Assembly: GCF_900102895.1 (NCBI RefSeq)
Contig: NZ_FNGD01000016.1
Location: 1 to 64,000, forward strand
Source of the DNA: Arthrobacter sp. ov407
Lineage (GTDB): Bacteria > Actinomycetota > Actinomycetes > Actinomycetales > Micrococcaceae
Direction: 5' to 3'
DNA length: 64,000 bases
The notes below the pieces were generated by a model that was given only the letters and a program-made list of their open reading frames with translations, did not search any database and had not been told where the DNA came from. How positions within the stretch are numbered: position 1 is the first letter of the stretch; every line of letters begins with the position of its first letter. This document shows positions 17,474 to 26,767 of the stretch, piece by piece. The translations under genes were made by a program, and so were the position numbers.

Positions 17474-18730
17474 ATGACACAGGCGGGACGCCAGGGTTCA
17501 CCACGTAACAGTTCGGGACGCAATAGTGCCGGACAAGGCAGTGCCGGACAGAGCAGGGCAGGTCAGGGTAAGACCGCACGCGGTCCGGTCCAGGGCGGCG
17601 GCCCGCGCGCTGCCGGCGGCAAGGGAGGCCGTGACTTCTCCAAGGGCGGCGGAGACCGCCCCTTCAAGCACCCCAAGCCTCGCGAAGAGGCCTTCATCGA
17701 TCCGGATCTGCAGGGTCCCGACGGCGCGCCGTCGGCTGCCCGCCCGGCTTCCGCTGACTGGAAGTCCAAGGCGCCTTCCGGCAAGGAAGCAGCCCGCAAG
17801 GCGGCGGCCCGCAAGCCCGGCTTCGGCAAGGCCCCCGGCACTCCCGGTGCCCTCAAGCCCAAGCCGCGCACCGGCGCCGCCAAGTTCGCCGGCCCCCGCG
17901 CCTTCGGCAGCGAACGCTTCGGCCAGAACCTCGGGCCGGTGCGCAAGCCCGCCCGCAACCGCGGACCGCGCCGCGAGGTGCCGCAGTCTGAGCTGCACGA
18001 CGCCGACGGCACCCGCCTCCAGAAGGTTATGGCCTCGGCCGGAGTCGCCTCACGGCGGGTCTGCGAGGAAATGATCGCCGAAGGCCGCGTCGAGGTCGAC
18101 GGCCAGGTGGTGACCGAACTCGGCGTGCGCGTCGACCCGAAGACGGCAGTGATCCACGTCGACGGACTGCGCATCCAGCTGGACGAGAACATGGTCTACA
18201 TGGTCTTCAATAAGCCCAAGGGCGTTGTCTCCACCATGGAGGACCCGGACGGCCGCCCGTGCATCAGCGACTTTGTCCGCAACCACCACGGCGAACGCCT
18301 GTTCCACGTGGGTCGGCTCGACGTCGCCACGGAAGGGCTGCTGCTCCTGACGAACGACGGCGAGCTCGCAAACCGCCTGACGCATCCGTCCTATGAAGTG
18401 CCCAAGACCTACCTCGTGCAGGTCCGTGGGCCGTTCCCGCAGGGCGTGGGTGCCGAACTTAAGGGCGGTGTCGAGCTCGAGGACGGTATCGCCTCGGTTG
18501 ACTCCTTCAAGCTCGTCGACTCGACCCCCGGCCACGTGCTGATCGAGGTCGTGCTGCACTCGGGCAAGAACCGGATCGTCCGTCGCTTGTTCGACGCCGT
18601 CGGCTTCCCCGTGCTGCGCCTGGTCCGCGTCAAGGTTGGCCCCATCGGGCTGGGCGACCAGCGCCAGGGCAGCATCCGCAACCTCGGCAAGCAGGAAGTC
18701 GGCCACCTGCTGGCATCCGTGGGGCTGTAG
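17474..18730 (+). CDS. 23S rRNA pseudouridine synthase, RluB/RsuA type
   Basis: A 418-residue protein. Residues 1-175 are a strongly basic, Gly/Pro/Ala/Lys/Arg-rich tail likely to be disordered and RNA-binding. Then comes an S4 domain (RLQKVMASAGVASRRVCEEMI) and the pseudouridine synthase domain with the catalytic GRLDVATEGLLLLTNDGEL, in which Asp is the nucleophile. Family enzymes modify 23S rRNA helix 89 (RluB) or 16S (RsuA). The neighbourhood with scpA/scpB is conserved for RluB-type proteins. The long tail is usual for Actinobacteria. Starts 119 bases after scpB and ends two bases before tyrA. Confidence 0.9.
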   Translation: MTQAGRQGSPRNSSGRNSAGQGSAGQSRAGQGKTARGPVQGGGPRAAGGKGGRDFSKGGGDRPFKHPKPREEAFIDPDLQGPDGAPSAARPASADWKSKAPSGKEAARKAAARKPGFGKAPGTPGALKPKPRTGAAKFAGPRAFGSERFGQNLGPVRKPARNRGPRREVPQSELHDADGTRLQKVMASAGVASRRVCEEMIAEGRVEVDGQVVTELGVRVDPKTAVIHVDGLRIQLDENMVYMVFNKPKGVVSTMEDPDGRPCISDFVRNHHGERLFHVGRLDVATEGLLLLTNDGELANRLTHPSYEVPKTYLVQVRGPFPQGVGAELKGGVELEDGIASVDSFKLVDSTPGHVLIEVVLHSGKNRIVRRLFDAVGFPVLRLVRVKVGPIGLGDQRQGSIRNLGKQEVGHLLASVGL

Positions 18731-18732
18731 GC

Positions 18733-19842
18733 ATGTCCGCCTTCCGCACGCACGGCCGAGGCCACCTGAACGGCCCGGTGGTCGTCTTGGGCTCCGGGCT
18801 TCTGGGCACCAGCATCGGGCTGGGGCTGCGGGGGCGTGGTGTCGCTGTGTTCCTCTCGGATCCGTCGCCGACCAACCAGGCTGTCGCCGTTGACATCGGC
18901 GCCGGCTTGCCGCTGGCGCGCCTCGACGGGGACCAGCCGGAGCTCGTCGTCGTGGCTGCGCCACCGGATGTTACCGCTGACGTCGTTGCCGACGCGCTCC
19001 GGGACTACCCGCACGCCGTCGTGGTGGACATCGCGAGCGTGAAGGCAGGCATTCTGGCCGATCTCCGCAGCCGCGGCGCCGACGTGGGCCGCTACGTGGG
19101 GACCCACCCCATGGCAGGGCGCGAGAAATCCGGTCCCGTCGCTGCCCGCGGCGAGCTGTTCACGTCCATGCCGTGGGTCGTGTGCCCGGCGGAAGAGACT
19201 CTGCCGGAGTCCCTGCAGGTGGCGCGTGCGCTGGCCGGCGATCTCGGCGCCGTCGTGTCCGAATTCGCCGCCGACGAACACGACGAGGCCGTGGCGCTCG
19301 TCTCACACCTGCCGCAGGTGATGTCCTCGCTCGTGGCCAGCCGCCTGCAGGGCACACCGCTGCACGCCCTGTCCCTGGCCGGGAACGGGCTGCGGGACGT
19401 CACCCGGATCGCCGCGAGCGATCCCACGCTCTGGGTCCAGATCCTGGGGGCGAACGCGGACAAGGTGGTGGAGATTCTGCACGGAGTCCGCGAGGACCTC
19501 AACCGGCTGATCGGCACCCTGGAGGCCCCGACCGCTCCCGGCGCCCGGCTGGACCTGGCCCAGCTGATCAGTGAAGGCAACGCCGGCCAGTCCCGGATCC
19601 CGGGCAAGCACGGCGGACCCCCGCAGGCCTACTCCTGGCTGACAGTCCTGGTGGATGACACGCCGGGACAGATCGCCAAACTCCTGACCGAGATCGGCGA
19701 GATCGGCGTCAATGTCGAGGATCTCCGCCTCGACCACTCGTCGGGACAGAACGTGGGCATGGTGGAAATTTCCGTCCTGCCCAACAAGCATGACCTTTTG
19801 ATCGAAGCCCTCAACGACCGCGGATGGCGGGTACTCCAGTAA
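18733..19842 (+). CDS. tyrA: prephenate dehydrogenase
   Basis: A 369-residue enzyme for tyrosine synthesis, converting prephenate to 4-hydroxyphenylpyruvate with NAD(P). The dinucleotide loop is at the start (VVVLGSGLLGTSIGLGL), followed by the catalytic histidine region GTHPMAGREKSG. The C-terminus holds an ACT domain (YSWLTVLVDDTPGQIAKLL), a likely tyrosine-feedback module. Its stop overlaps the cmk start by one base. Confidence 0.92.
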   Translation: MSAFRTHGRGHLNGPVVVLGSGLLGTSIGLGLRGRGVAVFLSDPSPTNQAVAVDIGAGLPLARLDGDQPELVVVAAPPDVTADVVADALRDYPHAVVVDIASVKAGILADLRSRGADVGRYVGTHPMAGREKSGPVAARGELFTSMPWVVCPAEETLPESLQVARALAGDLGAVVSEFAADEHDEAVALVSHLPQVMSSLVASRLQGTPLHALSLAGNGLRDVTRIAASDPTLWVQILGANADKVVEILHGVREDLNRLIGTLEAPTAPGARLDLAQLISEGNAGQSRIPGKHGGPPQAYSWLTVLVDDTPGQIAKLLTEIGEIGVNVEDLRLDHSSGQNVGMVEISVLPNKHDLLIEALNDRGWRVLQ

Positions 19843-20615
19843 TGACCCAGGAACTCATAGAGACAGTGGACGTGCTCCGCCCCGGAAAAAGCCTTGTGGT
19901 CGCCATCGACGGCCCCTCCGGCTCCGGCAAATCCAGCGTCAGTAAAGAGGTGGCCCGCCGGCTCAAACTGGCCTACCTCGACACCGGCGCAATGTACCGC
20001 GCCCTGACCTGGTTCTGCCTGGAGAACGGCACGGACCTGGACGACGGGGCGGCCGTCGAGTCCGCGTCCGAGGCCCTCCCGCTGGACATCAGCACGAGTC
20101 CGCAAGAAGAGTACGTCCGCGTCGGCGGGCAAGATGTCACTCTTGCCATCCGTGAGCCCGCCATTTCCGCGGCGGTCAGCGCCGTCGCTACCACCTTGGG
20201 CGCGCGTACGGAACTGATCCGCCGGCAGCGCGAGCTGATCGAAAAGCACCACCGCCGCATGGTGGTCGAAGGCCGGGACATCACCACCGTCGTCGCGCCC
20301 CATGCCGAGGTGCGGATGCTGCTGACCGCGAGCGAGGAAGCCCGGCTGCGCCGCCGCGGCATCCAGCTGGGCGGGAGCCAGAGTTCCGAGCAGCTGGCAG
20401 CCCAGGTCACGCACCGCGATGCCAAGGACTCCACCGTGGTGAACTTCACCACGGCCGCCGACGGCGTTGTCACCCTGGACTCCTCGGAGCTGGACTTTGA
20501 CGAGACGGTTCAGGCCGCCCTAGACATCGTGGACACCGTGGTTAACCACTCAGCGCTCCAGCAGAGCGCCGCACAGCAGAAAACCGTCCCTCACCGGGTT
20601 GTTTACGGTGACTGA
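19842..20615 (+). CDS. cmk: cytidylate kinase
   Basis: A 257-residue (d)CMP kinase. P-loop AIDGPSGSGKSSVSKEVA near residue 23, then LDTGAMYRALTW and the VVEGRDITTVVAP segment of the CMP site. Length is normal with a short C-terminal tail. ATG overlaps the tyrA stop by one base (TAATG); the end overlaps plsC by 8 bp. The tyrA-cmk-plsC-der order is common in Actinobacteria. Confidence 0.94.
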   Translation: MTQELIETVDVLRPGKSLVVAIDGPSGSGKSSVSKEVARRLKLAYLDTGAMYRALTWFCLENGTDLDDGAAVESASEALPLDISTSPQEEYVRVGGQDVTLAIREPAISAAVSAVATTLGARTELIRRQRELIEKHHRRMVVEGRDITTVVAPHAEVRMLLTASEEARLRRRGIQLGGSQSSEQLAAQVTHRDAKDSTVVNFTTAADGVVTLDSSELDFDETVQAALDIVDTVVNHSALQQSAAQQKTVPHRVVYGD

Positions 20616-21369
20616 GGGGCGCGCCGGAGGACAGGCCACAGAGCACTCCTCCCTGCCCGGCCACTGGACCACGGTGTGGAGCCGTCCCGTGGGCTGGATC
20701 CTCGACCACCTCGTCTACCGCACGTCGGTCACCGGACGGTCCCACGTCCCGGCGGCCGGCCCCGTGATATTCGCGGGCAACCACATCAGCTTCCTCGACG
20801 GGCCCGTCATGTTCGGCGCAGCGCCCCGGCCCATGCACATCCTGGTCAAGCAGGAGATGTTCACCGGGTTCCTCGGGCGGGTGCTCAAGGCCTCGGGCCA
20901 GCTGCCCGTCGACCGCCGCGGCGGCCGCGCGGCGTTGGCCACGGCCCGGAGCCTGCTCGGCGCCGGACGGTGTGTCGGGATTTTGCCCGAAGGCACCCGG
21001 GGGAGCGGTGAGGCCGCCGCGATCAACAACGGCGTCGCCTGGCTGGCACTCAACTCCGGCGCCACAGTGGTTCCCGTGGCTATCTTGGGCACCAGAATCG
21101 GCGGCGAACACCTGGACACGGTTCCCGCGCCCCGCCGGCGGCTGCATGTCAGCTTTGGCGGGGCCATCAACGTCAGCCGCAGGCCCGGTGAGACCGGCCG
21201 TGTTTCAATGGACAGGGCGGGAATCGAAATCCGGGCCGCGCTAGCGCGCCATGTCCAGGACTCAGTACTAAGAACCGGGCAGTCCCTGCCCCACGCGGAA
21301 TCACCGCATGAACGTCATGAAGCAGTAGCCGGGACGCCGGCAGATCACCACCTAAGGAAAGTGCAATGA
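20608..21369 (+). CDS. 1-acyl-sn-glycerol-3-phosphate acyltransferase
   Basis: A 253-residue PlsC-type acyltransferase. The catalytic NHxxxxD motif is NHISFLD and the phosphate-binding motif is LPEGTRGSG. It adds an acyl chain to lysophosphatidate in phospholipid synthesis. The GTG at 20608 lies inside the end of cmk; its own end overlaps der by 4 bp. A second gene of this family is at 38717-39568. The residues after about 215 are poorly conserved and hydrophilic. Confidence 0.9.
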   Translation: MTEGRAGGQATEHSSLPGHWTTVWSRPVGWILDHLVYRTSVTGRSHVPAAGPVIFAGNHISFLDGPVMFGAAPRPMHILVKQEMFTGFLGRVLKASGQLPVDRRGGRAALATARSLLGAGRCVGILPEGTRGSGEAAAINNGVAWLALNSGATVVPVAILGTRIGGEHLDTVPAPRRRLHVSFGGAINVSRRPGETGRVSMDRAGIEIRAALARHVQDSVLRTGQSLPHAESPHERHEAVAGTPADHHLRKVQ

Positions 21370-22916
21370 GCGATACGACTCAAACCTCCGGCAATTTTGG
21401 CGCCGGCGAAGACGAATACACGCCCACCGGCACCGACCAGGTGGCTGAACACCTTGCCGCCCTGGACGATGACGAGGCGGAGCTCCGCGCGGCCTCCCTT
21501 CGGGCCGGCCTTGACGACTACGAGCTGGACGAGGACGACGCCGCGCTGCTGAGCGGCCAGTTCGACGACGAGGACTTTGACGGTCCGGTCAAACTCGATC
21601 CGGTCCTGGCCATCATCGGCCGGCCCAACGTGGGCAAGTCCACCCTGGTCAACAGGATCCTGGGCCGCCGCGAGGCAGTGGTGGAGGACACCCCCGGCGT
21701 CACCCGCGACCGCGTCATGTACTCGGCGAACTGGAACGGCCGCAACTTCACGGTCGTGGACACCGGCGGCTGGGAACACGATGCCCGCGGCATCCACGCC
21801 CGTGTGGCGGAGCAGGCCGAGATGGCCGTGGAACTCGCGGACGCCGTCCTGTTCGTCGTCGACTCCGCCGTCGGCGCAACCGCGACCGACGAAGGCGTCA
21901 TGAAGATGCTGCGTAAGTCGAAGAAGCCGGTCATCATGGTTGCCAATAAGGTCGATGACTTCGCCCAGGAAGCCGATTCGGCAACCCTCTGGGGCCTGGG
22001 CTTCGGCGAGCCGTACCCCGTCTCGGCCCTGCACGGCCGCGGCGTGGCGGACCTCCTGGATCACGTCATGGACACCCTCCCGGAGTACTCCCTGATTGAA
22101 GGCCTCGAGCGCTCCGGCGGACCCCGCCGTGTGGCGCTGATCGGCCGCCCGAACGTCGGCAAGTCCTCGCTGCTGAACAAGCTGGCCGGTTCCGAGCGTG
22201 TGGTGGTGGACAACACCGCCGGCACCACCCGCGACCCGGTCGATGAATTCATCGAACTCGGCGGACGCACGTGGCGCTTCGTGGACACCGCCGGCATCCG
22301 GCGCCGCCAGCACATGGCTCAGGGCGCGGACTTCTACGCCTCCCTGCGCACCCAGAGCGCGCTCGAAAAGGCCGAGGTCGCCGTCGTGCTCCTGGCCGTG
22401 GACGAAGTCCTCAGCGAGCAGGACGTCCGCATCCTGCAGCTCGCCGTCGAATCCGGCCGCGCCCTGGTGCTCGCCTTCAACAAGTGGGACCTCCTCGACG
22501 ACGAACGCCGCCGCTACCTGGAACGCGAAATCGAGCAGGACCTGGCACACGTCGCCTGGGCCCCGCGCGTGAACATCTCAGCCTTGACCGGCTGGCACAA
22601 GGACCGGCTCACCCCGGCCCTGGACATTGCCCTCGAGAACTGGGACAAGCGCATCCCCACCGGACGCCTCAACGCGTTCCTGGGCGAGCTCGTGGCAGCG
22701 CACCCGCACCCGGTCCGCGGCGGCAAGCAGCCCCGCATCCTGTTCGGCACCCAGGCGTCGAGCCGGCCGCCGAAGTTCGTGCTGTTCACCACCGGATTCC
22801 TGGATCCGGGATACCGCCGCTTCATCACCCGGCGCCTCCGCGAGACCTTCGGTTTCGAGGGCACGCCGATCGAGGTCAACATGCGTGTACGCGAAAAGCG
22901 CGGCAAGAAACGTTAA
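21366..22916 (+). CDS. der: ribosome-assembly GTPase Der (EngA)
   Basis: A 516-residue double GTPase. First G domain: GRPNVGKSTLVNRILG, DTGGW, NKVD. Second: GRPNVGKSSLLNKLAG, DTAGI, NKWD. A KH-like domain closes the protein. It acts in 50S ribosome maturation. The first 70 or so residues are an acidic leader rich in Asp and Glu, as in other Actinobacteria. Starts in the plsC stop (ATGA) with AAGGAAAG upstream. Confidence 0.96.
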   Translation: MSDTTQTSGNFGAGEDEYTPTGTDQVAEHLAALDDDEAELRAASLRAGLDDYELDEDDAALLSGQFDDEDFDGPVKLDPVLAIIGRPNVGKSTLVNRILGRREAVVEDTPGVTRDRVMYSANWNGRNFTVVDTGGWEHDARGIHARVAEQAEMAVELADAVLFVVDSAVGATATDEGVMKMLRKSKKPVIMVANKVDDFAQEADSATLWGLGFGEPYPVSALHGRGVADLLDHVMDTLPEYSLIEGLERSGGPRRVALIGRPNVGKSSLLNKLAGSERVVVDNTAGTTRDPVDEFIELGGRTWRFVDTAGIRRRQHMAQGADFYASLRTQSALEKAEVAVVLLAVDEVLSEQDVRILQLAVESGRALVLAFNKWDLLDDERRRYLEREIEQDLAHVAWAPRVNISALTGWHKDRLTPALDIALENWDKRIPTGRLNAFLGELVAAHPHPVRGGKQPRILFGTQASSRPPKFVLFTTGFLDPGYRRFITRRLRETFGFEGTPIEVNMRVREKRGKKR

Positions 22917-22948
22917 TTCCGACACACCATGGCTGTGACAGCATGAAA

Positions 22949-22981
22949 TTGTCACAGGCACCCTCCGGAATCGTGTAAGCT
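22949..22981 (+). promoter_or_regulatory. possible promoter for tRNA-Pro
   Basis: TTGTCA (22949-22954) and TGTAAG (22974-22979) are separated by 19 bases, slightly long for a housekeeping promoter, about 90 bases before the tRNA. A weak but plausible candidate; the GC-rich surroundings hold nothing better. Confidence 0.3.
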
Positions 22982-23065
22982 TTTGGAGGTGGTTCGGCCG
23001 GACTGCTTGGAAGAAAACCTGGAGAGAATCCGGGACGACTTCCCAGCGGAGAACGGTGGAACCAG

Positions 23066-23142
<77 letters not shown>

Positions 23143-23148
23143 ACAGAA

Positions 23149-23193
23149 GAAACCCCGCCATTCCTCATAAGGGAATGGCGGGGTTTTCTGTTT
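23149..23193. terminator. terminator between the tRNA and the adk-like gene
   Basis: A 15-bp stem (AACCCCGCCATTCC with GGAATGGCGGGGTT) with a short loop and TTTT on the right side; A-rich on the left. It ends the tRNA transcript and probably the minus-strand gene too. Confidence 0.85.
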
Positions 23194-23229
23194 CTCGAAC
23201 TCCCGGGAAATCGCGGCGGCCTTTACTGT

Positions 23230-23814
23230 TTAACGTATGGCCGCGGGGAAGGACGCACGGAGTGCCGCAAGCAGTCTGCCGAAGATCTCATCCTCGCTGC
23301 CCGTGCCTTCGACGCTGAGGAGGATCCCGCGCTCTGAGTATGCTGTGGCCACCGGCACAGTCTCGTGGCGGTAGAGCTCCAAACGGTGCCGGATGACGTC
23401 CTCGGTATCGTCGCTGCGTCCGGTCATGGTGGCGCGGTGGAGCATTCGGCGGACGAGCTCCGCGTCGTCAACCGTCAGTTGGACTGCAACGTCCAGCTCG
23501 TGCCCGTTGGCGGCAAGGATTAAGTCGAGTTCAGCCAGTTGCGCCGTGTTTCGGGGATATCCGTCCAAGAGGAACCCGACCCTGACGTCATTCTGGTTCA
23601 GACGGTCACGCACCACACGGTTTGTCAGCGTGTCGGGCACCAAATCGCCCGCGTCCAGATGCACAGTGACTTCCCGGCCCAGCGGCGTCAGGTTCTTCAC
23701 ATGGTCGCGGAAAACCTCTCCAGTGGACACCACGGTGATGTCGAGGCGCCGGGACAAACGTTCGGCCTGGGTGCCCTTGCCGCACCCCGGGGGACCCATA
23801 ATCAGCATTCGCAT
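23230..23814 (-). CDS. adenylate kinase-like nucleotide kinase
   Basis: A 194-residue kinase of the adenylate kinase family. P-loop MGPPGCGKGTQAERLSRRL at the start, then STGEVFRDHV, FLLDGYPRN (AMP site) and a short lid RSDDTEDVIRHRLELYR. The short lid is normal for Actinobacteria. The usual adk of this group sits beside secY in the ribosomal protein operon, so this is likely a second copy; that gene is outside the window. The ATG at 23814 is used because the family begins there. Confidence 0.85.
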   Translation of the reverse strand: MRMLIMGPPGCGKGTQAERLSRRLDITVVSTGEVFRDHVKNLTPLGREVTVHLDAGDLVPDTLTNRVVRDRLNQNDVRVGFLLDGYPRNTAQLAELDLILAANGHELDVAVQLTVDDAELVRRMLHRATMTGRSDDTEDVIRHRLELYRHETVPVATAYSERGILLSVEGTGSEDEIFGRLLAALRASFPAAIR

Positions 23815-23937
23815 CTTTGAGACAACTCCCTCAGGCGCTGTTGAAACGTGTCCTTGTATCGTGTTCGCTGGGAGGCGCCAGCGCAAGGGATTGAGGCGCC
23901 GGCGCCCGTTTCAAGAAGCATCTATTTCCGGGAGCGC

Positions 23938-24807
23938 CTATTTTAGGAAGCGGGAAGTCCGGCGGTCGGCCAGGATCTTTCCCTTCGTCTGGCACGTCGG
24001 GCAGTACTGCAGGGCGGTGTCCGCAAAGGAGACCTCCCGAACCGTGTCGCCACACACCGGACACGCTTCGCCGGCGCGGCCGTGGACCCTCATGTGGCTT
24101 CGCTTGGTGTCTTTGAGTTCGTTGGGCGGCTTGCCCTGGGCTTCCTCCACTGCCGTTCCCAGAATGGTGTGGATGGCGTCGTAGAGGCGCTGGACGTCCG
24201 TCCTGTCCAAGGACTTGGCGAGGGCGAAAGGGGAGGTCTTGGCGGCGTGCAGGATCTCGTCGCTGTAGGCATTTCCAATCCCGGCGATAATGCTCTGGCT
24301 CCTCAGGACGCCCTTGATCTGCTGGGAGCTGGAACCGAGGATCCCAGCCAAAGCGTCGACGTCGAAGCCTGGACTGAACGGATCCGGTCCGAGCGCCGCG
24401 ATGCCGGGAACGTCGCGGGGATCGCGGACCACATAGACCGCCAGGCTCTTTTTCGTGCCCGCTTCGGTCAGGTCCATGCCCACCGGGCCGGAAGCGCCCG
24501 CAAATGTCAGCCGCACCGCGATGTGCCCCTTGCCCATTTTCAGCTGTGCGTCAGTGGGGGTGTCAGTGAAGCGGACCCAGCCGGCCCGCGCCAGGTGGAA
24601 GACAAAATGCAGCCCTTCGGCTTCCATGCCGACGAACTTGCCGAACCGGCGCACCCCGGTGACGGCCCTGCCCTCGAGGTCGGTGAAGAGAGGGTCTGCC
24701 GTCTTGAGCACGGCGAAGGAGACCAGTTGGATCTTCGTCACAATTGCTCCGCGCAGGTGCTCATTGAGAAAGTCCGTCAGGGCCGCAACTTCCGGAAGCT
24801 CAGGCAT
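23938..24807 (-). CDS. Fpg/Nei-family DNA glycosylase
   Basis: A 289-residue base-excision repair enzyme. The N-terminal MPELPEV supplies the catalytic Pro2 and Glu3, which fixes the start at 24807. The helix-two-turn-helix is near KGVLRSQSIIAGIGNAYSDE, and the C-terminal zinc finger has CPVCG then CPTC before the final basic segment. It excises oxidised bases. Fpg and Nei cannot be told apart reliably by eye. Divergent from gcvH; a 123-base gap separates it from the kinase gene downstream. Confidence 0.9.
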   Translation of the reverse strand: MPELPEVAALTDFLNEHLRGAIVTKIQLVSFAVLKTADPLFTDLEGRAVTGVRRFGKFVGMEAEGLHFVFHLARAGWVRFTDTPTDAQLKMGKGHIAVRLTFAGASGPVGMDLTEAGTKKSLAVYVVRDPRDVPGIAALGPDPFSPGFDVDALAGILGSSSQQIKGVLRSQSIIAGIGNAYSDEILHAAKTSPFALAKSLDRTDVQRLYDAIHTILGTAVEEAQGKPPNELKDTKRSHMRVHGRAGEACPVCGDTVREVSFADTALQYCPTCQTKGKILADRRTSRFLK

Positions 24808-24934
24808 GGCCCAGCCCTGGCCGGTCCGGAGGGGTCCCGGCGCCCCGGCTGTTGACATTCCTGACCGTCAGCGGCGCATGTTCTGCCATCGCACTATCTT
24901 CTCAGATCCCTCCCCGGCCCCTGCCCGGTATGCC

Positions 24935-24940
24935 TATACT
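24935..24940 (+). promoter_or_regulatory. candidate -10 box for gcvH
   Basis: TATACT, one base from TATAAT, 65 bases before the gcvH start, with no recognisable -35 at the correct distance. Confidence 0.35.
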
Positions 24941-25004
24941 TTCAGCGGCGGCTAGAACAAACGACTGCCGCCGCATAGGTGATTGACCCGATGAAAGGCC
25001 CGTC

Positions 25005-25391
25005 ATGAGCATCATTCCCGAAGACCTGTCCTACACCGCAGAACACGAATGGGTTTCGGCCCCCAACACCGACGGGATTGTGCGCGTGGGCATCACCGAT
25101 TTTGCCCAGGACGCCCTCGGGGATGTCGTTTACGCCCAGATGCCCGAAGTGGGGACAGCCATCAAGGCCAACGACGTGGTCGGAGAAGTCGAATCCACCA
25201 AGAGCGTCAGCGACATTTACGCCCCCGTGACGGGCGAGGTCGTGGCCCGCAACGAGGCCCTGGACACTGATTCCGCCCTTATTAACTCCGATCCGTACGG
25301 TGAGGGCTGGCTGATCGAAATCAAGCTCGCGGAAGCCGACGCGGTCGAGTCCCTCCTCAGTGCATCCGAGTATGAACAGCAGGTAGGCTAA
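25005..25391 (+). CDS. gcvH: glycine cleavage system H protein
   Basis: A 128-residue lipoyl carrier. Lys66 in VESTKSVSD is the lipoylation site, with YAPVTGEV after it. It shuttles the aminomethyl group between the P, T and L proteins of glycine cleavage; those genes are not in this window. It begins the conserved actinobacterial cluster gcvH-garA-merR-BFN-merR, 159 bases before the FHA gene. Confidence 0.95.
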   Translation: MSIIPEDLSYTAEHEWVSAPNTDGIVRVGITDFAQDALGDVVYAQMPEVGTAIKANDVVGEVESTKSVSDIYAPVTGEVVARNEALDTDSALINSDPYGEGWLIEIKLAEADAVESLLSASEYEQQVG

Positions 25392-25512
25392 AGACAGAGG
25401 TCGTTCGGTCCGGGGTCGCCGGAGAGTGTTGTTGGGATAAATAACAAAGCCGCGCCCCGCCGACAGGCCTCAATACCGGGACTGCGAGGCTTTTCCGGAC
25501 GGCATGCGTTGT

Positions 25513-25533
25513 TTGCAGGGGGGACACCTGCAA
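25513..25533 (+). repeat. hairpin just before the garA ribosome site
   Basis: TTGCAGG (25513-25519) and CCTGCAA (25527-25533) form a 7-bp stem with a 7-base loop, five bases before GAGGAGG. It could affect ribosome access on the FHA gene. Modest in size; function inferred. Confidence 0.35.
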
Positions 25534-25550
25534 CGAATGAGGAGGACTCA

Positions 25551-26027
25551 ATGTTTGGGCACGAACGGAACGACACCGGTGACGGTTACGGCACGGGTGG
25601 AGTGAAAGCTTCGGAGACCACGTCGATCAACCTCACTCCGGTGCGCGATGAAACCGACTTCACGCCGAAGCTCTCGACCGAGGAACGGGCAGCGGTCGAG
25701 GCCCTTCCCTTCGGATCGGCCCTGCTCGTGGCGCACAGCGGCCCCAACGCCGGCGCGCGGTTCCTGCTGGACTCGGACGTCACGACGGCGGGCCGCCACC
25801 CGGACGCCGATATCTTCCTTGACGACGTCACTGTGTCCCGCAGGCACGTGGAATTCCGCCGCACCGCGCGCAGCTTCGAGGTAGTGGACACCGGGAGCCT
25901 GAACGGCACCTACGTCAACCACGACCGCGTGGACTCCGTGGAACTGAAGTCCGGCAACGAGGTCCAGATCGGCAAGTTCCGCCTCACCTTCTACCTCAGC
26001 CCTGCCCGCGCAGCAGGCAACGTCTGA
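25551..26027 (+). CDS. garA: FHA-domain regulator of the GarA/OdhI type
   Basis: A 158-residue FHA protein. The N-terminal ETTS motif at residues 22-25 is the phosphorylation site shared by GarA and OdhI. The FHA fold follows with TAGRHPDADIFLDD, SRRHVEFR and GSLNGTYVN, the phosphothreonine-binding loops. In relatives it inhibits 2-oxoglutarate dehydrogenase and controls glutamate metabolism, and phosphorylation by PknB- or PknG-type kinases relieves it. Strong AGGAGG before the ATG. Position between gcvH and a merR gene matches GarA. Confidence 0.92.
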   Translation: MFGHERNDTGDGYGTGGVKASETTSINLTPVRDETDFTPKLSTEERAAVEALPFGSALLVAHSGPNAGARFLLDSDVTTAGRHPDADIFLDDVTVSRRHVEFRRTARSFEVVDTGSLNGTYVNHDRVDSVELKSGNEVQIGKFRLTFYLSPARAAGNV

Positions 26028-26044
26028 TTCCGGGGTAGCTGCCT

Positions 26045-26767
26045 GTGGCCACGGCACAAGCGGATCGGCGCGGACCCCAGGTTCTGAACATCGGGGAAGT
26101 CCTGGCTCAATTGAGCGACGACTTTCCCAGCATGACGGCGTCAAAAATCCGGTTCCTTGAGGAAAAGGGACTCATCAACCCGCAGCGGACCCCTGCCGGC
26201 TACCGGCAGTATTCCGAGAACGACGTCGAACGGCTGCGCTTTGTGCTGGCCCTCCAGCGTGACCAGTACCTGCCGCTAAAGGTCATCAAGGACTACCTTG
26301 ACGCGATCGACCGGGGCGAACGACCGGAAAACCTGCCGGCAGGCGTCACGGTCTCGCCACGGATCGTTTCCGAGGAGCTCGCCACCGAGCTGCAGAGCCG
26401 TGCGCGGCGGCTCAGCGAGGAGCAGCTCCGCGCTGAATCCGGGGCCAGCGTCCCGCTGCTGGAGTCGCTCTTGAGCTACGGCCTGATCGGGCACATCAAC
26501 GGCAAGTTTGACGAACACGCCCTGCAGGTGGCGCGTGCTTGCGTCCAGCTAGAGAGCCATGGCCTGGAGCCCCGCCACCTGCGGCCGTTCCAGGCAGCCG
26601 CCGACCGCGAATTCGGGCTCGTGGAACGCGCCGTGGCCACGCTGACGTCTCGCAAGGACGCGGCCTCCCACGCCCGCGCCGCCGAGGCTGCCCGGGAAAT
26701 CAGCGACCTCTGCCTGTCCCTGCACCAGGCGCTGGTCCACGACCGCATCTCAAGGATGGACATCTGA
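26045..26767 (+). CDS. ftsR: MerR-family regulator, FtsR type
   Basis: A 240-residue regulator. The MerR winged helix is at about 15-85 (LNIGEVLAQLSDDFPSM, SKIRFLEEKGLINPQRT, GYRQYSENDVERL); a helical C-terminal domain follows and lacks the cysteines of metal-sensing members. By cluster position it matches Rv1828 of M. tuberculosis and FtsR of Corynebacterium, which activates ftsZ. The symbol rests on context and family, not on any test. GTG start; its stop overlaps the next ATG by one base. Confidence 0.82.
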   Translation: MATAQADRRGPQVLNIGEVLAQLSDDFPSMTASKIRFLEEKGLINPQRTPAGYRQYSENDVERLRFVLALQRDQYLPLKVIKDYLDAIDRGERPENLPAGVTVSPRIVSEELATELQSRARRLSEEQLRAESGASVPLLESLLSYGLIGHINGKFDEHALQVARACVQLESHGLEPRHLRPFQAAADREFGLVERAVATLTSRKDAASHARAAEAAREISDLCLSLHQALVHDRISRMDI

